Assembly: GCF_900186615.1 (NCBI RefSeq)
Contig: NZ_LT896588.1
Span: forward strand, 3,064,471 to 3,128,470
DNA length: 64,000 nt
Source: Parabacteroides bouchesdurhonensis
GTDB lineage: Bacteria > Bacteroidota > Bacteroidia > Bacteroidales > Tannerellaceae
Direction: 5' to 3'
Shown here: positions 25,100 to 33,911 of the stretch, one piece after another
Layout of the letters: each line of letters opens with the position of its first letter
Position numbering within the stretch: position 1 is the first letter of the stretch
The notes under the pieces: model-generated
Databases searched by the model: none
What the model was told of the DNA's origin: nothing
Seen by the model: only the letters and a program-made list of their open reading frames with translations
Position numbers and translations under genes: made by a program

Positions 25100-25903
25100 A
25101 TGAATATAACAATCGGTAAACCATGTGCTGTCTGCGAAAAAGGAGGACGAATTAATAACGAAGACTCCATTTATCCATTACCGGAGACCGTGAATTCCGG
25201 CCAGAAATTATTTTTAGTATGTGATGGTGTTGGTGGTGCCGATAAAGGAGAGATAGCCAGTTCTCTGGCTTGTGAATCTTTTCAATCTTACTTTTCTACT
25301 TTTCAAGACGGAGAACCTTCTGAAGAATTTATAAACAAAGCAATACAATATACAGAATCCCGGTTTGATGATTATTTTAGTTTTCATCCTGAAGCAAAAG
25401 GGATGGCAACGACTATAACGATGTTTTATACGGGAACAAAGGGAGCAATTCTTGCTCATGTTGGTGATAGCCGTATTTATCAATTTAGGAATGGTGAAAT
25501 AATTTATCAAACGGAAGATCATTCGCTGGTTAACTCTTTATTGAAACTGGGAAAAATCACATTGGAAGAAGTAAAGACTCATCCTCAAAGAAATGTAATC
25601 TTACGGGCTATACAAGGATCAGACCATCCGACTGAGGCCGATGTAGTTGTATTGGAAGATGTGCAACCAGGTGATTATTTCTTTATGTGTACCGATGGGG
25701 TGTTGGAACGCTTTACAAATGAATCTCTTTCTTCTGTTTTTTTGAATCATAAAACTTCTGAAGATATAAAAGACGCCATAATGGAAACCTGTTATGGAAG
25801 AACACGAGACAACTTTTCATTTTATATTTTACCTGTTAATAATGTGCAAGAATCTCAAGGTGTAAAGCAAAATATTCTAAGTTTCCTTTATTCTTTTATA
25901 TAA
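25100..25903 (+). CDS. PP2C-type Ser/Thr phosphatase
   Basis: A 267-residue cytoplasmic phosphatase of the PPM family. The metal-binding motifs are all present: NNEDSIY (residues 17-23), VCDGVGGADKG (about 39), GMATTIT, HVGDSRIYQF (about 119-128), TDGVLERF (about 199) and RDNFSFYI near the end. It should reverse phosphorylation by the kinase encoded directly downstream. It probably forms a unit with the acidic protein and the second FHA protein. Confidence 0.93.
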   Translation: MNITIGKPCAVCEKGGRINNEDSIYPLPETVNSGQKLFLVCDGVGGADKGEIASSLACESFQSYFSTFQDGEPSEEFINKAIQYTESRFDDYFSFHPEAKGMATTITMFYTGTKGAILAHVGDSRIYQFRNGEIIYQTEDHSLVNSLLKLGKITLEEVKTHPQRNVILRAIQGSDHPTEADVVVLEDVQPGDYFFMCTDGVLERFTNESLSSVFLNHKTSEDIKDAIMETCYGRTRDNFSFYILPVNNVQESQGVKQNILSFLYSFI

Positions 25904-25909
25904 ATGATG

Positions 25910-25917
25910 TACTTTTG
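25910..25917 (+). promoter_or_regulatory. -7 element of the Ser/Thr kinase gene
   Basis: TACTTTTG in the 40-bp gap between the PP2C stop and the kinase ATG. Confidence 0.5.
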
Positions 25918-25943
25918 GCAGATTAAAAAGAGTTTTTGTAGTT

Positions 25944-27794
25944 ATGAATTTGCCAAATGGATACCTTCTTCAAGATGGAAAATACAGACTTTCTCATGTA
26001 GTGGGTCAAGGGGGCTTTGGTATAACTTACAAAGGAGTATGGTTTACTGAGCTTAAAGGTGCATTAGGAACCATAAAGACAGAAGTGCCTATATGTGTCA
26101 AGGAATATTTCTTTAAAGATTATTGTTATAGGGATAATGATTCCCAACAGGTAAAAGTCCATTCGGAAACAGGTAAAACTTTGTTTAATAAGTTCAAAGA
26201 GAAACTTATCAAAGAAGCCAAGATATTATCAGAAGTACATCATCCATATATTGTAAATGTGCTGGAAGTTTTCGAAGAAAATAATACGGCATACATAGTT
26301 ATGGAATATATCTCTGGTAATTCTTTGAAATCGATGATGGATAAGAACGGAGTATTACCGGAACATGTAGTTCTTAAATATGTACATCAAATTGGAGAGG
26401 CTTTACAGTTTGTCCACGAAAAGAATATACTGCACTTAGATATAAAGCCCAGTAATATTTTAATAGATAAAGATGATAATGCCCGTCTGATAGATTTTGG
26501 GGTAAGCAAACGCTATGATATAGAGGAGCAAGAAACCAGTACTACGATGCTTACATTATCAAAAGGGTTTGCATCTATAGAACAATATGATAACGAGGGT
26601 ACTCAGGTTTTTTCTCCCTGTCCGGACGTTTATTCGTTAGGAGCTACAATGTACAATTTGCTTACCGGAAGAATTCCTACGGAATCAATTCTTCGGGCAA
26701 CGCGTCCATTACAGAATCCGTCTGAAATCAATCCTAATATCACTTCTAAAACGGAGTCTGCTATTATAAAAGCAATGCAGATCATTCCGGCTGATCGTTT
26801 TCAATCTATTGGAGAAATGCTTGGCGCATTAGATATGCCTCCGGAAGAAAAGTATGATGTTAGAAAAGAGGAAACTCACACTGATATAGTGTCGGATACC
26901 GGTGATACTACTTTACTATATTCTGAAACATCTCATGGGGAAGATGATGATCAAACAATAATAAATAATAAGGAAGAAATATCTAAAACTAATCATAAAA
27001 AGAAAAGGAAGACTTTATTAATTCCTCTTCTTTTTATTATTTTTGTGGTGGTTGGCTGTGCTGCTGTTGGATATGTATATAGTGATCGGTTTTTTAAAAA
27101 GATACCACTATATTCGGATGCATCATCGGGAGAGCAGAATGATATATCTGAAACGGTTACACCTCCTGATGCGAAAATAAATGATGAACAAGCTGCACCG
27201 ATACAAATAGAAACAGAAAATCTATCAGATGAGAATCAAGAGGTTGAACCTGTAGAGAAGCCGAATGTGCCTAAACCTGATGTAAATGCAACGACAGAAG
27301 AAAAAACAAATCAGATACAACAGCACATTACGCAAAAGCCCACAACCGATGTTGGGAATAATTTATCTGTAATACCTTCTGCAGCAGAACTGGATACAAA
27401 ATATTCGGCTTTAATCATTTCTGGTAAAGCGAAAATGAATGCGACGGATTATACAGGAGCAAAGAAGGACTTTACAGAAGCTAAGGAAATAAAATTAACG
27501 GAGGATGTTGTTCGTCTTCTTATTGCATGTGACAGCAAACAGGAAGAAAAAGAACTGGCAGACCGTAAAGCATTATATGAAGAACTAATGACATTTGGTA
27601 AATACAAGATAGTACGAAAAAAGTCTACTGGTAAATATGGAGCTATCGACTCTAATGCCATGGAACGTATTCCTTGTAAATATTTGAGTGTAGGTAAATC
27701 CGATAATGGCCGTGCCTTTGAACGTACAGACAATTTGTATGACATTTACAGTCCGGAAGGGGTATTGCAAAGTGAGGGTTTGACTTATTATTAG
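25944..27794 (+). CDS. Transmembrane Ser/Thr protein kinase with WG-like extracytoplasmic end
   Basis: A 616-residue Hanks-type kinase. The catalytic domain covers about 12-285: glycine loop GQGGFGITYKG, VKEYFF with the ATP Lys, catalytic loop HLDIKPSNIL (H164, D166, K168), DFG at 184-186 (LIDFGVSKR), and PDVYSLGATMYNLLTGR. HLD in place of HRD means it is not a typical RD kinase. An acidic linker leads to one membrane helix (LLIPLLFIIFVVVGCAAVGYVY, about 356-378), then a Pro/Glu-rich stalk, a TPR-like stretch (SGKAKMNATDYTGAKKDFTEA) and a terminal WG-repeat-like segment (STGKYGAIDS ... IPCKYLSVG). The outside part may sense envelope state. Cognate phosphatase and FHA readers lie just upstream. 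Confidence 0.93.
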   Translation: MNLPNGYLLQDGKYRLSHVVGQGGFGITYKGVWFTELKGALGTIKTEVPICVKEYFFKDYCYRDNDSQQVKVHSETGKTLFNKFKEKLIKEAKILSEVHHPYIVNVLEVFEENNTAYIVMEYISGNSLKSMMDKNGVLPEHVVLKYVHQIGEALQFVHEKNILHLDIKPSNILIDKDDNARLIDFGVSKRYDIEEQETSTTMLTLSKGFASIEQYDNEGTQVFSPCPDVYSLGATMYNLLTGRIPTESILRATRPLQNPSEINPNITSKTESAIIKAMQIIPADRFQSIGEMLGALDMPPEEKYDVRKEETHTDIVSDTGDTTLLYSETSHGEDDDQTIINNKEEISKTNHKKKRKTLLIPLLFIIFVVVGCAAVGYVYSDRFFKKIPLYSDASSGEQNDISETVTPPDAKINDEQAAPIQIETENLSDENQEVEPVEKPNVPKPDVNATTEEKTNQIQQHITQKPTTDVGNNLSVIPSAAELDTKYSALIISGKAKMNATDYTGAKKDFTEAKEIKLTEDVVRLLIACDSKQEEKELADRKALYEELMTFGKYKIVRKKSTGKYGAIDSNAMERIPCKYLSVGKSDNGRAFERTDNLYDIYSPEGVLQSEGLTYY

Positions 27795-27803
27795 AATGAA
27801 ATT

Positions 27804-28745
27804 ATGAAAAGACTTTGGATACTAATTTTGTCAGCTGTGCTGCCTGCATATATAATGGCTCAGCAACAGTATATGGAATATAATAAAAAGGGAGATGACG
27901 CCATGGTGCGTCAGGACTACAGCAACGCAAAGATATGGTATGAAGAGGGTGTGTCACAATGCGATCCTTATAGTATCAGTCAGTTGACGAAAATATGGTT
28001 GAAGAATGAGCGTATGCGTCCTTCTATGAGAAGCCTTATGAATAAGTGCCTGAATTGCCTGAATGTAATGGCAACGGAAGATGATACTACAGCCGTTTCC
28101 AAATTAATAGTATATTACACAAACGGGATAGGTACTCCTAAAAGCGATGAACTTGCTACATATTGGCAAGAGCGGTTAGATAAATTACAAACTCCCGTTG
28201 TTACCAATAATACACAACCTCAAGATATGCAAGCCACGCATCGTGAGCGGATGAAATTCTTTCTCGGTTATTCATATTCTATAGAATCCCCTTATGGTTT
28301 GACTGTAGGAGGTGTGGGACGTCGCGTAGGATGGTATGCCCGTTTTAAAACGAATATGTCATTTGAAAGTCACGAGGCAGAATGTAACAATCAGGAATTG
28401 ACCGGCTCGGCAGGAAAGGATTATTACAATTTTACAAATAAGAAAAAGATAAACAGCTATACAGCCACAGCCGGTTTGGTAATAAAATGCACTTCATGGC
28501 TATATACTTCTGTCGGCGTTGGATACGGGGATCGGACGGTCTTGTATGAATACCAGACAAAGAACGCTGTTACCGGAGCTGACGAGCAGGTTGCATGGGC
28601 TAAAAACATAGATGCAACCAATAACGGTATTGCCGCTGATTTGGACTTTATGGTTAAATTTGGCGCTATGTTTGTTAGTGCAGGTTGTAATACAATTAAT
28701 TTTAAATATGTAGACCTTAATGCGGGTCTTGGATTTTTCTTCTAA
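27804..28745 (+). CDS. Exported TPR-plus-beta-barrel protein
   Basis: A 313-residue protein 9 bp after the kinase gene. A signal peptide (ILILSAVLPAYIMAQQ) is followed by a TPR/Sel1-like helical part (YNKKGDDAMVRQDYSNAKIWYEEG, residues 25-125) and, from about 145, amphipathic strands (MKFFLGYSYSIESPYGLTVGG, GWYARFKTNMS, TATAGLVIKCTSWLYTSVGVG) that end in a C-terminal Phe (NAGLGFFF), as in outer-membrane barrels. The TPR part resembles that of the kinase outer region. No named family; a role as envelope sensor or partner of the kinase is inference from position. Confidence 0.7.
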   Translation: MKRLWILILSAVLPAYIMAQQQYMEYNKKGDDAMVRQDYSNAKIWYEEGVSQCDPYSISQLTKIWLKNERMRPSMRSLMNKCLNCLNVMATEDDTTAVSKLIVYYTNGIGTPKSDELATYWQERLDKLQTPVVTNNTQPQDMQATHRERMKFFLGYSYSIESPYGLTVGGVGRRVGWYARFKTNMSFESHEAECNNQELTGSAGKDYYNFTNKKKINSYTATAGLVIKCTSWLYTSVGVGYGDRTVLYEYQTKNAVTGADEQVAWAKNIDATNNGIAADLDFMVKFGAMFVSAGCNTINFKYVDLNAGLGFFF

Positions 28746-28759
28746 TAATAAAAGAGAAC

Positions 28760-30907
28760 ATGAAGCATTTATATTTAATATTATCACTATCCTTTATATC
28801 CTGTTTTCTATTCGGATGTGTAGACGATCCGGAAATGGGGACAGATGTAAAGAATGCCCAAATACCTACCGTCAGCACATTAACGGATGAGCAACACAAA
28901 CCAGAGAACTTGGCCACAACTATTGCTGTCTATGCAGAAGTTACCAGTGGAAATGGTTTGCCTGTCGAAAGGTATGGTATATGTTGGGGAACGGAATCGA
29001 ACCCTACCGTTGAAAAGAATGATACAACGATTGCCGGTAAAGGATTAGGCATGTATAAAAGCATAGCAAAGGATCTTGACCCCAATACGGATTATTATAT
29101 CCGGCCATACGCAACCAATGCAAAAGGTACTAATTATGGAGAAGAAATTCTTGCAACAACAACAGAAGGTTTGGGCACTGTTCGTACAATTGTAGTTCAA
29201 GACAGTATAAAAGCCGAAAGCGCTATATGCGGAGGGAAAATTCTGGATTCAGGAGAGGGCAACATTGTAGAGAGAGGCGTTTTGCTTACGACGCCAACAA
29301 AGAAAGACTCTGTAATCCCTATTACAATGGAAGCAGATTCATTTGTATATAAAATAACAAAACTGGATACATCCACCGTATATACTGTTCAGGCATACGT
29401 AAAGAATGAGTTTGGAACCTTTAAAGGTAGTCCTCTGAAATTTACAACAACGAATGGTTTACCCAAAGTCACGTCCTTGAAAAATATATCTGCAGGATAT
29501 ACCGATGCCGACTTTGAGGCCGAAGTTCAAGAAGAGGGAGACTCCGCAGTTACCGTTAGAGGACTCTGTTGGGGTACTGTGAGCGGATTAACTGTTTCTA
29601 CCGGAGATACCACTATCAATGGTGCTGGGAAAGGAAAGTTCCAAGGTCAAATAACAGACTTAGAGTCTGCAAACTTGTATTATGTCCGGGCTTATGCGAC
29701 GAATGCGTATGGAACAGCATACAGCAACGAAGTTTCTGTCAGGACAAAAAGCGAACTTCCTCAATTGTCGGAAGTTGAAGTAACTGATGCCGGTGTAGGC
29801 GGTACGATAAAGATTTCTGCCAGCGTATTGGATGAAGGTGAGAACGAAGTGACGGAATCCGGCATTTCTTATTCACAAATCAGAGGCGACGAATCCGGAA
29901 CCAAAGTGGCATTCTCATCCGGCAAGGAATCATTTGAAGGGTATATCTCCGGCTTGAAGGGTGGCGTTACTTATTACCTGAAAGTTTATGCAATCAATAA
30001 GAACGGTGTCATCACTTATGGTGAAGAAGCTATCTATAAAGCTCCGGACATATTTGTCACTAAATTAATCTTTAATGGAAAGAACCAGATTGGAGGAGCT
30101 GTAGCAACAGTTGCTATGGGAGATAACGCACTGATTCTTGGTGGCGATATGGGAGCTGAAAAGACCGATGAATTTTGGGCATATAGAGCTGATAAAACAG
30201 AATGGTTACAATTAAGTCCATTCCCGATAAAGAGAAAATGGCAGACAGCTGTTAATCTTGGCTTTGCTGTGATTGCTTTTGGAGGTGTGGGAAATGATAA
30301 CCAAAATACTAACGACTTATATATGTACTCTTCGTTTACAAACTATTGGGAGGAGATTACGTATGATGCAGCAACAAATGTACCTGATGCCAGGAACTTA
30401 TCGGCCGGCTTTGCATACAAAGACAGCATCTTTATTTTAGGAGGAATACGTTCAGGTTTAGTAACAGACGAAGTTTGGTCAATTAAACCGTCAAATGCGG
30501 AGAAGTGGGTGAGAAGAGGTACATTCCCGGAGAAACAGTGCCGTGGAATAGCTGTGGTTATTGGAGACAAAATTTATGCCGGCTTAGGATATAAAGACTT
30601 GTCTATTCCTTCATATAGCAGAAAATTGTTTGTTTCGGAAGATGGAGCTAACACATGGAGAGAATTAAGTTCGATAACCGCCAACGTTCGTTGTGGTGTA
30701 GCTTTCGGCAATGATATTTATGTGGTAGACGATTCCGGTTATATCTGGAAATACGATACGGCAGCCGATAAATGGACGCGGAAATCCCAAATGCCGTCAG
30801 GAGAAAGAGATATTTACTGCATGTACGCATTAGATGGGCTTATATATCTGGGACAAGGTACTTCCGGTTCGCCAATCATAAGTTATGATCCTTCATGGGA
30901 TAATTAA
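28760..30907 (+). CDS. Lipoprotein with FN3-like repeats and kelch propeller
   Basis: A 715-residue surface lipoprotein: lipobox FLFGCVDD (Cys about 20), about four FN3-like repeats (markers YGICWGTESNP, YYIRPYATNAKGTNYG; GLCWGTVSGL, YYVRAYATNAYGTAYS; VTESGISYS, YYLKVYAINKNGV; about 40-435), then a kelch-type beta propeller (about 450-715) with blades such as ALILGGDMGAEKTDEFWAYR, VIAFGGVGND and IFILGGIRSG. Such proteins usually bind partners or glycans at the cell surface. It starts 14 bp after the barrel gene and is probably the last member of the kinase transcript. Confidence 0.8.
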   Translation: MKHLYLILSLSFISCFLFGCVDDPEMGTDVKNAQIPTVSTLTDEQHKPENLATTIAVYAEVTSGNGLPVERYGICWGTESNPTVEKNDTTIAGKGLGMYKSIAKDLDPNTDYYIRPYATNAKGTNYGEEILATTTEGLGTVRTIVVQDSIKAESAICGGKILDSGEGNIVERGVLLTTPTKKDSVIPITMEADSFVYKITKLDTSTVYTVQAYVKNEFGTFKGSPLKFTTTNGLPKVTSLKNISAGYTDADFEAEVQEEGDSAVTVRGLCWGTVSGLTVSTGDTTINGAGKGKFQGQITDLESANLYYVRAYATNAYGTAYSNEVSVRTKSELPQLSEVEVTDAGVGGTIKISASVLDEGENEVTESGISYSQIRGDESGTKVAFSSGKESFEGYISGLKGGVTYYLKVYAINKNGVITYGEEAIYKAPDIFVTKLIFNGKNQIGGAVATVAMGDNALILGGDMGAEKTDEFWAYRADKTEWLQLSPFPIKRKWQTAVNLGFAVIAFGGVGNDNQNTNDLYMYSSFTNYWEEITYDAATNVPDARNLSAGFAYKDSIFILGGIRSGLVTDEVWSIKPSNAEKWVRRGTFPEKQCRGIAVVIGDKIYAGLGYKDLSIPSYSRKLFVSEDGANTWRELSSITANVRCGVAFGNDIYVVDDSGYIWKYDTAADKWTRKSQMPSGERDIYCMYALDGLIYLGQGTSGSPIISYDPSWDN

Positions 30908-30910
30908 TAT

Positions 30911-31798
30911 ATGAAAAGAGCAGAAGCATTAGAACATATTCAAAAGAATGTAGAACAATTGTCTGCATTTGATTCTCCGGAATACAAATACATTCCGCTG
31001 CATCAGAAACCGTCACCATCTACAGCTTCCGTCAGGGAGATAATGAGACTGCTGCGAACAGTTATTTTTCCGGGTTTCTTTGGTACGGACCAAGAGGCGC
31101 AGGCCGGTTCTATCCAATATTACATAGGCATAAATCTGGAGAAAATATATGACTTGTTGCACGAGCAGATTTATAACGGACTATGTTTTGAAGTAGAACG
31201 CTGTTGCGATTCTAAAAAACAGGCGTCCGATATAGCTGTTGCATTTATCGACAAAATACCCCACATAAAATATTTACTGTCTACCGATGTTAAAGCCATA
31301 CTCGATGGTGACCCGGCAGCCAAAAGCGTTAGCGAGATTATCTTCTGCTATCCGGCCATACATGCCATACTCCATCAACGGGTAGCCCATGAACTGTTAA
31401 CACTCGGCGTTCCTGTTCTGCCACGTATCATAACTGAGCTGGCTCATTCGGATACAGGTATCGACATCCATCCGGGTGCACAGATTGGTGAATATTTCAG
31501 TATAGATCATGGAACAGGAGTTGTTGTGGGACAAACTGCCATAATAGGCAATCATGTGCGGCTGTATCAGGGAGTAACGTTGGGGGCAAAGAATTTCACG
31601 CTCGACGACGATGGCCTACCTCTTGATGTGCCTCGTCATCCTATCATTGAAGATCACGTAACTATCTATTCCAATGCCTCCATATTGGGGCGGATAACGA
31701 TAGGACGCGGATCTGTTATAGGTGGTAACATCTGGCTTACGCATAGTGTACCGCCCAATTCAAAAATATTGCAGACTAGAGCTGTAGAAGGCGAATAA
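30911..31798 (+). CDS. Serine O-acetyltransferase (EpsC type)
   Basis: A 295-residue cytoplasmic enzyme that makes O-acetylserine from serine and acetyl-CoA for cysteine synthesis. The helical N-terminal half (about 1-165, with VSEIIFCYPAIHAILHQRVAHEL) is followed by a left-handed beta helix of hexapeptide repeats (GIDIHPGAQIGEYFSIDHGTGVVVG, then VTIYSNASILGRITIG). The catalytic His pair lies in IDHGTGVV and in the HPGA/RHP region. It is the longer EpsC form, not the short CysE. It starts 3 bp after the kelch gene although the functions are unrelated, so the link may be positional only. Confidence 0.93.
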   Translation: MKRAEALEHIQKNVEQLSAFDSPEYKYIPLHQKPSPSTASVREIMRLLRTVIFPGFFGTDQEAQAGSIQYYIGINLEKIYDLLHEQIYNGLCFEVERCCDSKKQASDIAVAFIDKIPHIKYLLSTDVKAILDGDPAAKSVSEIIFCYPAIHAILHQRVAHELLTLGVPVLPRIITELAHSDTGIDIHPGAQIGEYFSIDHGTGVVVGQTAIIGNHVRLYQGVTLGAKNFTLDDDGLPLDVPRHPIIEDHVTIYSNASILGRITIGRGSVIGGNIWLTHSVPPNSKILQTRAVEGE

Positions 31799-31812
31799 AA
31801 ACACGGAGAGTT

Positions 31813-32799
31813 ATGAAAAAAGTTTTATTGTATTCAGTTACCTTATTGTGTTTGTTAAGTTTTATTACCGCCTGTAGCGACGACGATAAAACGACGTCAT
31901 GGCAAGATATTTCCAAGACGTATTCCGGAAACCAGTTGGATCTGGGAACGGCATTGATCGGTTCTGTAGGTTCGGTTACGGTAGACGCTGTCTCGGAAGA
32001 GAAAGCAAACCTTACTTTAACAGACATCATTCCGGGAGAAAACGAAGTCTCCCTTTCTGCTACATTACAGCGTGGAGGGATGGAATCATCCATGCTAGGC
32101 GATTTTAGACTTCAAGGCACTGCCACCACATCTTCATGCGGAATAACCGTTCGGGGATATATCCTGAATGGCGTATTGAAACTGGACATCGTTCGTACAA
32201 TGACTTCTCCAATAGTGGGAAACTGGAATCTGACAATTGCGAATGGCTTAGCTGACGTATTCATTACGGTGAAAGGTACAGCTGCCGACGAGTTACTCAA
32301 CAGCCTGGGGCCGTTGCTCGGACAGTTGTTGGCACAAAAGGTGGAGAAGGTTTCAGCCTCTTTCGGAGAAAACGGACAACTGGTGATCGGCTATAAGATG
32401 CCGGGAGCTAATACGGTGGAACTTCCGCCGGCAGAAGTCTCCGACGCATTGGTAAACCTGCTTACGTGGTACGAGAAGGACGGTACGTTGTATCTTGCCT
32501 TACGTAAAGATGTAGTAGGTCTTCTTTCCGAACTGTTGCCTCTGCTTGCAGGAATAGATATCACTCCTTATTTATCGTTACTGGAATTATCCGGCAGCTA
32601 TTATGTTGTGCCACTTCAGGCAACTGTGGAAGGTAATAGCGCGCGGTTGTACGTAACGAAAGATTTTGTACAGAAGGTATGGCCTGTGGTGAAGACCTTG
32701 ATTCCGGAGGATAATACCTTTGCTACGTTTATTCCCATTATCGACGGAGTAATTACATCCGCACAGTCTGTCGAGGTAGGGCTAGGCTTCACGAGATAG
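31813..32799 (+). CDS. DUF4925 lipoprotein
   Basis: A 328-residue protein with a lipoprotein signal (CLLSFITACSDDD, Cys about 20). The mature part (YSGNQLDLG, ANLTLTDIIPGENEVSLSATL, then repeated beta segments such as IVGNWNLTI and GQLVIGYKMPG) matches my memory of DUF4925, a Bacteroidales family of unknown function. No catalytic motif visible. It is the last rightward gene before a convergent junction with only 23 bp between stop codons and no clear terminator. Confidence 0.78.
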   Translation: MKKVLLYSVTLLCLLSFITACSDDDKTTSWQDISKTYSGNQLDLGTALIGSVGSVTVDAVSEEKANLTLTDIIPGENEVSLSATLQRGGMESSMLGDFRLQGTATTSSCGITVRGYILNGVLKLDIVRTMTSPIVGNWNLTIANGLADVFITVKGTAADELLNSLGPLLGQLLAQKVEKVSASFGENGQLVIGYKMPGANTVELPPAEVSDALVNLLTWYEKDGTLYLALRKDVVGLLSELLPLLAGIDITPYLSLLELSGSYYVVPLQATVEGNSARLYVTKDFVQKVWPVVKTLIPEDNTFATFIPIIDGVITSAQSVEVGLGFTR

Positions 32800-32822
32800 G
32801 AACTATTTAAGTAATGCCCTTT

Positions 32823-33908
32823 CTATCTCGGGGCTTTCATATAAAGATAGACGGCAATGAAGGAGTAAAGAATATTCGGTATCCATGCCGCTACCATCGG
32901 ACTTACATATCCGTTAATAGCAAAGGTCGAGGTAATGGTCATGAACAGGATATATGAAAAACTAAGAGCCAGTCCGATACCGATATTCAATCCCATGCCT
33001 CCTTTCACCTTCCGTGACGAGAGCGCAGCTCCAATCGTGGTAAGAATAAATGCCGCCATGATAGTGGCAAAGCGTTTATGATATTCTATCTGGAAAGTTT
33101 GAATATTCCCGATGCCGCGCTTTTTTTGGCGATCTATGTACGTGCGAAGTTCGGGGGAGGTCATTGTTTCGCAATCGTTCACCGATATCAGGAAGTCGGA
33201 CGGAACAATTGTCAGCGTAGTATCTTTACGCGAACCCTGTGTGATATGCTCACGCATGCCGTCGAAATCACGGATCATATAATCTACCACCGTCCATTGG
33301 TACAGCGAATCATACTTGATGGAATTCGCTTCGAGACGCGACACCAGCTTCTTGTCTTCAAATTTCTCCAACGAGAAACGGTATCCCATATTAGACTTAC
33401 CGTCGTATCGGTTGAAATACGCTATTACGCCCGGCTCAACTTCCAGCTGCATGTGGGTTACATATTCTTGCTTTTTATTTTTAATGTACTTATTTTGAAA
33501 ATCTATTCGTGTCGTATTGGCTGGCGGGATGATGAACGCGTTCAGTACAAACGTTACCAATGCGATGATAGTAGCTGAAATAGCATAGGGCAACATCAGC
33601 CTGCTAAAACTCATCCCACTGGCAAGCATGGCTATGATTTCAGACTTATCAGCCAGCCGCGAGGTAAAAAAGATTACTGCAATAAAGGTGAAAAGCGGAC
33701 TGAACAGATTGGCGAAATAAGGGATAAAGTTCAGATAATAGTCGAAAACAATAGCTTTCAACGGCACATCCGGATTCAGGAACTTGTCTATCTTCTCGTT
33801 TATATCGAACACTACCGAGATGGATATAATCAGGATAATGGCGAAGACGTATGTTCCCAAAAATTGCTTGATGATATACCAGTCTATCCGCTTTAATTTA
33901 AATTTCAT
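32823..33908 (-). CDS. LptF/LptG-family permease
   Basis: A 361-residue inner-membrane protein of the YjgP/YjgQ family: membrane helices near 15-35, 60-80 and 100-120, a large periplasmic jellyroll-like region (about 130-260), then three C-terminal helices (ATIMAAFILTTIGAALSS, IGLALSFSYILFMTITSTFA, IPNILYSFIAVYLYM). Together with the ATPase LptB it extracts lipopolysaccharide toward the outer membrane. LptG is more likely than LptF, but the two cannot be separated by reading. It follows tgt by 3 bp, a common Bacteroidales pairing. Confidence 0.85.
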   Translation of the reverse strand: MKFKLKRIDWYIIKQFLGTYVFAIILIISISVVFDINEKIDKFLNPDVPLKAIVFDYYLNFIPYFANLFSPLFTFIAVIFFTSRLADKSEIIAMLASGMSFSRLMLPYAISATIIALVTFVLNAFIIPPANTTRIDFQNKYIKNKKQEYVTHMQLEVEPGVIAYFNRYDGKSNMGYRFSLEKFEDKKLVSRLEANSIKYDSLYQWTVVDYMIRDFDGMREHITQGSRKDTTLTIVPSDFLISVNDCETMTSPELRTYIDRQKKRGIGNIQTFQIEYHKRFATIMAAFILTTIGAALSSRKVKGGMGLNIGIGLALSFSYILFMTITSTFAINGYVSPMVAAWIPNILYSFIAVYLYMKAPR

Positions 33909-33911
33909 GTC

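Noticed and set aside
23156-27794. FHA/PP2C/kinase genes as a type VI secretion locus
   Set aside because: No TssB/C, Hcp, VgrG, ClpV-like or membrane-core gene is present nearby.
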